From contig MWBK01000242.1 of assembly GCA_002069025.1 (NCBI GenBank), positions 1-10,083 of the forward strand: a stretch of DNA of 10,083 nt, read 5' to 3'. The position numbers were made by a program, and so were the translations under genes. Shown here piece by piece: positions 7,468-10,083 of the stretch. The notes beneath the pieces were generated by a model that was not told where the DNA came from, made no database searches, and saw nothing but the letters and a program-made list of their open reading frames with translations. Source of the DNA: Bacteroidetes bacterium ADurb.Bin302 (GTDB taxonomy: Bacteria > Bacteroidota > Bacteroidia > Bacteroidales > Paludibacteraceae). Within the stretch, counting starts at the first letter, position 1, and each line of letters starts with the position of its first letter.

Positions 7468-8295
7468 TCAAAATATACTTATGTGCGCAGCCTGAATGTT
7501 ATCTTTTAAGAAAACAGAAGCTGATGATGCAAATTTACTACCTGATTCGGTAGTATAAAATTTGCAAGTTCCGTTTCGCGATAAAGATGCATTCATATCA
7601 GCATGGCGTGATAAATAACATTTTAAACTACTTGCTATTATAGGGCCCTGAGCTATAATACTTATATTTTGAGGTAGGTACTTCCGTATTTTATCCATTA
7701 ATAAGGGGTAGTGTGTACAGCCTAAGATTATAGTGTCCATTAGTGGATCTTTGTTAATTAAGTTGGAACAATATTTTTCTACAAAAAAATCTGCTCCATC
7801 AGAATTAAATTCATTGTTTTCAATTAAAGGAACCCATAAAGGGCAAGCCTGACCATTTACAACAATGTCAGGATGAAGTTTGTGTATTTCAATAGGGTAA
7901 GATTCTGATTGAATTGTGCCTTCTGTTCCAAAAATCCCTATATGTTTAGTATTAGTTATATCATTGATACTCTCGATAGTAGGTCTAATTACTCCCAATA
8001 CTCGTTTTTCGGATCCTAATTTGGGTAAATCCAATTGTTGTATACTGCGTAGAGCCTTTGCAGATGCTGTATTGCATGCTAAAATAATCAACTTGCAATC
8101 CATCTCAAATAATTTCTTTACGCATTGTAGTGTGTATTCGTATACAACTTCAAATGAACGTGTTCCATAAGGATTTCGGGCATTATCCCCTAAGTATATA
8201 TAATCATACTCAGGAAGTAATGCCCGAATTTCTTCTAAAATCGTCAGTCCACCGTAGCCTGAGTCAAATATGCCAATGCTTTTGTTGGAGGACAT
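7468..8295 (-). CDS. murI: Glutamate racemase
   Basis: MurI interconverts L- and D-glutamate without a cofactor, supplying D-Glu for the peptidoglycan stem peptide in the cytoplasm. The 275-residue protein has the family landmarks: GIFDSGYGG (8-16, with catalytic Asp11), LGDNARNPYG (35-44), LACNTASA with catalytic Cys74, VIRPT (102-106), GIFGTEGTI (120-128) and LGCTHYPLL with the second catalytic Cys193 and neighbouring His195. All key residues are present. The ATG at 8295 puts the FDSG motif at the expected distance from the N-terminus; an AAGG lies three bases before it. Only 10 bp separate it from the preceding ompH-like gene, so the two are most likely one transcript. The final residues reach only 175 bp from typA. 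Confidence 0.97.
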   Translation of the reverse strand: MSSNKSIGIFDSGYGGLTILEEIRALLPEYDYIYLGDNARNPYGTRSFEVVYEYTLQCVKKLFEMDCKLIILACNTASAKALRSIQQLDLPKLGSEKRVLGVIRPTIESINDITNTKHIGIFGTEGTIQSESYPIEIHKLHPDIVVNGQACPLWVPLIENNEFNSDGADFFVEKYCSNLINKDPLMDTIILGCTHYPLLMDKIRKYLPQNISIIAQGPIIASSLKCYLSRHADMNASLSRNGTCKFYTTESGSKFASSASVFLKDNIQAAHISIF

Positions 8296-8305
8296 AGACC
8301 TTATG

Positions 8306-8812
8306 TTATTGAATATTTAAAGCCTTCTTTGCAAGTGGAAGTACATTAATGCTTTTTGCAGATGTATATGAAATAATACCTGCAGAGTTGTCAATAATAT
8401 ATGTAAATCCATTTTCGTCGCCAACTTGTTTGATTGCTTTATCCATCTTTTCTACAATAGGAGCTACCAATTCTTGTTGTTTCTTTTTTAGGTTTTCTTC
8501 AGCGCTTTTAGAAAATTCTTCAATGCTTTGTTGTAAACGCATCAATTCACTTTCTTTGTATTTCTTGATAGTAGCATCCAAAGAATCTTGTGTTTCTGCA
8601 TATTCCTGATACTTCTTTTGAAATTCTTCTTGTAATTTTTTACCTTCTGTAATGTACTTTAAGTTCATGTCTTCCAATTGCTTCATTGCAGTGGTATATT
8701 CAGGCATGGATGAAATTAATTCTTGTTTGTTGATGTAGCCTATTTTTAAATCTTGTTGTGCAAATACACCTAAAGGTAGTACAATAAATAGGGCGATAAT
8801 AAGTTTTTTCAT
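8306..8812 (-). CDS. OmpH/Skp family periplasmic chaperone (second copy)
   Basis: The 168-residue protein begins with a signal peptide (MKKLIIALFIVLPLGVFA, cut before QQ). Next comes the family strand IGYINKQELISSMPEY (about 24-39), then a long Lys/Glu/Gln-rich helical stretch (about 40-125) that would form the coiled-coil tentacles, and a closing beta segment GFTYIIDNSAGIISY (about 139-153). Skp/OmpH trimers hold unfolded outer-membrane proteins in the periplasm and pass them to the BAM complex; that function is inferred from the family and from the nearby bamA. It lies 44 bp after the other ompH-like gene, with an AT-rich spacer without an evident promoter, and 10 bp before murI. Confidence 0.93.
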   Translation of the reverse strand: MKKLIIALFIVLPLGVFAQQDLKIGYINKQELISSMPEYTTAMKQLEDMNLKYITEGKKLQEEFQKKYQEYAETQDSLDATIKKYKESELMRLQQSIEEFSKSAEENLKKKQQELVAPIVEKMDKAIKQVGDENGFTYIIDNSAGIISYTSAKSINVLPLAKKALNIQ

Positions 8813-8856
8813 GTTTATAAAAATATTTAATTGAATATTAATTAATTGCTAATCAG

Positions 8857-9369
8857 TTATTTTGCATAACCCATTTTTGTTAAAACGTCATCGCTTATGT
8901 CAATGCTTGGATTTACAAAAAGAATCATGCCGGTGGCTCTATCCCAAATTGCAGTGTAGCCTTTGCCTTCAGATAGGTCTTTAAGCGCATTGTATAATTC
9001 GTCATAAATGGGTTTCATCAAACTCTCTTTTTTCTTGAATAATTCGCCATCAGAACCGAAATATTTACGTTTCAATTCTTTTGCTTCTGTTTCTTTGGCT
9101 ACAATAGCTTGTTCTTGTTCTTTTTTTTGCTCATCACTAAGATAAACCATGTTCGATTGATAGTCTTTGTACATTGTTTGTGCCTCTGTATTAAGAGCAT
9201 CAACTTCTTTTTGCCATTTCTTAGAACTTTGTTCCAGTTGTTGGCTAGCTGATTCGTACAAAGGAATGTTTTTCATTAAATATTCAGTATCAACGAATGC
9301 GAATTTTTGTGCTAACGCTGAAACTGTTACGCAAAGTGCGCATACTGTTAATAATGCTAGTCTTTTCAT
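8857..9369 (-). CDS. OmpH/Skp family periplasmic chaperone (first copy)
   Basis: I place the start at the ATG at 9369, giving 170 residues; an upstream in-frame ATG at 9405 would add 12 residues before an otherwise perfect signal peptide (MKRLALLTVCALCVTVSALA, cut before Q), so it is unlikely to be used. The mature protein opens with FAFVDTEYLMKNIPLYESA, the typical OmpH N-terminal strand, and continues with a charged coiled-coil region (about 40-125). It ends with YTAIWDRATGMILFVNPSIDISD and a short C-terminal helix. The domain plan is the same as in the following paralogue, but sequence similarity is modest, so the duplication is old. The position directly after bamA supports a role in delivering outer-membrane proteins. 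Confidence 0.93.
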   Translation of the reverse strand: MKRLALLTVCALCVTVSALAQKFAFVDTEYLMKNIPLYESASQQLEQSSKKWQKEVDALNTEAQTMYKDYQSNMVYLSDEQKKEQEQAIVAKETEAKELKRKYFGSDGELFKKKESLMKPIYDELYNALKDLSEGKGYTAIWDRATGMILFVNPSIDISDDVLTKMGYAK

Positions 9370-9402
9370 ATTTATAATTTTATGTTCACGTTGAATTAGA
9401 TG

Positions 9403-9410
9403 CAAATATA
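9403..9410 (-). promoter_or_regulatory. Possible Bacteroidota -7 promoter element (TATATTTG) before the first ompH
   Basis: In the 51-bp gap between bamA and the first ompH-like gene, the minus strand reads TATATTTG, an exact TAnnTTTG match, 33 bp upstream of the chosen ATG. The -33 partner would fall in the last codons of bamA, and no clear TTG is seen there. If active, it would let ompH-ompH-murI be transcribed apart from bamA. The AT-rich setting makes a chance match plausible. Confidence 0.4.
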
Positions 9411-9420
9411 TAGAAAAAGT

Positions 9421-10083
9421 TTAAAACTCTTGTCCTATTACGAAATGGAATTGACTTCCACTGACAGTACCATTCACTTTGTCAAATCCGTAAGCCCAAT
9501 CAACGCCTAACAAACCGATCATTGGCATGTATACACGTAGACCAACACCGGCTGATCTTTTTAAATCGAATGGATTGAAATTGTTATAATCGCGCCAGCA
9601 ATTACCTGCTTCAGCAAATACTAAAGCCCAAACCATAGTACTCTCTTTTAATACGATAGGATATCTCAATTCAATAGAGAAACGAGCGTATATATTACCA
9701 GCCTGATATCCATTGTAATATGGTGTAAGTGAACCATTTGTATATCCACGTAAGGCTACTGTTTCAGTTGCGTATGTACTGCTGTATCCTGTCATACCAT
9801 CACCACCAACCCAGAAAGTTTCAAACGGAGAACGTTTGTTTATATTGTAATATCCTAAAAATCCTAATTCAGCTCGTCCCATAAGAACTAACTTATTGTT
9901 CTTAGTTAGAGGTAAAAAGAATCTTGACTTAAATTTAATCTTGTAATACTCAATCCAGCGATAAATGTCTTGTTGACTTGCTTTGCTGTAGTCAATATTA
10001 TCCCAAAGAGAATAGGGTGGAGTTAAGGCTACTGATAGTGATATGTCTGACCCACGTGTTGTGTAGATTGGTTGATCTAATGA
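9421..10083 (-). CDS. bamA: BamA, outer membrane protein assembly factor (C-terminal part, N-terminus outside window)
   Basis: The frame stays open to the right edge, so 220 C-terminal residues are visible and the Met codon at 9882 is internal. BamA is the central Omp85-family beta-barrel that inserts outer-membrane proteins. Visible evidence includes TTRGSDISLSVALTPPYSL near the visible start (barrel strands typical of Bacteroidota BamA) and the Omp85 loop-6 motif LRGY (visible residues 111-114, codons near 9742-9753). Further marks are RFSIELRYPI, VWALVFAEAGNCW, and a barrel-closing C-terminus ending in GQEF with the terminal Phe expected of outer-membrane barrels. The POTRA domains are outside the window. 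Following genes encode OmpH/Skp chaperones, which matches the conserved BAM neighbourhood. Confidence 0.95.
   Translation of the reverse strand, partial: SLDQPIYTTRGSDISLSVALTPPYSLWDNIDYSKASQQDIYRWIEYYKIKFKSRFFLPLTKNNKLVLMGRAELGFLGYYNINKRSPFETFWVGGDGMTGYSSTYATETVALRGYTNGSLTPYYNGYQAGNIYARFSIELRYPIVLKESTMVWALVFAEAGNCWRDYNNFNPFDLKRSAGVGLRVYMPMIGLLGVDWAYGFDKVNGTVSGSQFHFVIGQEF

Noticed and set aside
1..10083. Search for a defence, CRISPR, mobile or otherwise new system
   Set aside because: All open sequence is accounted for by recognisable envelope, translation and folate genes; no transposase, integrase, regularly spaced short repeats, tRNA or attachment-site duplication was seen.

Overview
The window (10,083 bp, AT-rich) comes from a member of the phylum Bacteroidota. 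Four things support this. There is a SprB-repeat/PKD surface protein with a C-terminal type IX secretion (T9SS) type B sorting domain, followed by a PorP/SprF-family outer-membrane protein. The gene order bamA-ompH-ompH-murI is typical of the class Bacteroidia. Most starts have A/T-rich leaders without Shine-Dalgarno sequences. The -7 promoter elements have the Bacteroidota form TAnnTTTG. Genus or species cannot be read from the sequence alone; Bacteroidales or a close relative is my best guess.

Left part, plus strand (1-5024): the C-terminal 1345 residues of a very large secreted adhesin-like protein, open at the left edge, then a sprF/porP-like gene that starts inside the adhesin stop codon (TGATG). 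The adhesin is built of blocks of tandem Ig-like modules from different families: five SprB-type repeats, three 'PW' modules, two PKD-like modules, three 'RW' modules, two classical PKD domains and a CHU_C-type sorting domain. The two genes look like a secreted surface protein and its dedicated outer-membrane partner.

Right part, minus strand (5021-10083): in transcription order, the 3' end of bamA (cut by the right edge), two tandem ompH/skp-like periplasmic chaperone genes, murI (glutamate racemase), a 175-bp gap with a promoter-like element, typA/bipA (ribosome-associated GTPase) and folK (folate biosynthesis). bamA and the ompH pair concern outer-membrane protein assembly, and murI supplies D-glutamate for peptidoglycan, so this segment is an envelope-biogenesis cluster. 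typA-folK is a second transcription unit whose two genes overlap by 26 bp.

The two halves converge at 5021-5024, where the stop codons of the sprF-like gene and folK overlap by 4 bp. Coding density is very high and the only gap above 60 bp is 7293-7467. I saw no tRNA, rRNA, CRISPR array, insertion sequence or defence system. The housekeeping half is ordinary. The part that deserves attention is the modular adhesin with its SprF partner, and it belongs to a known class, not to a clearly new system.
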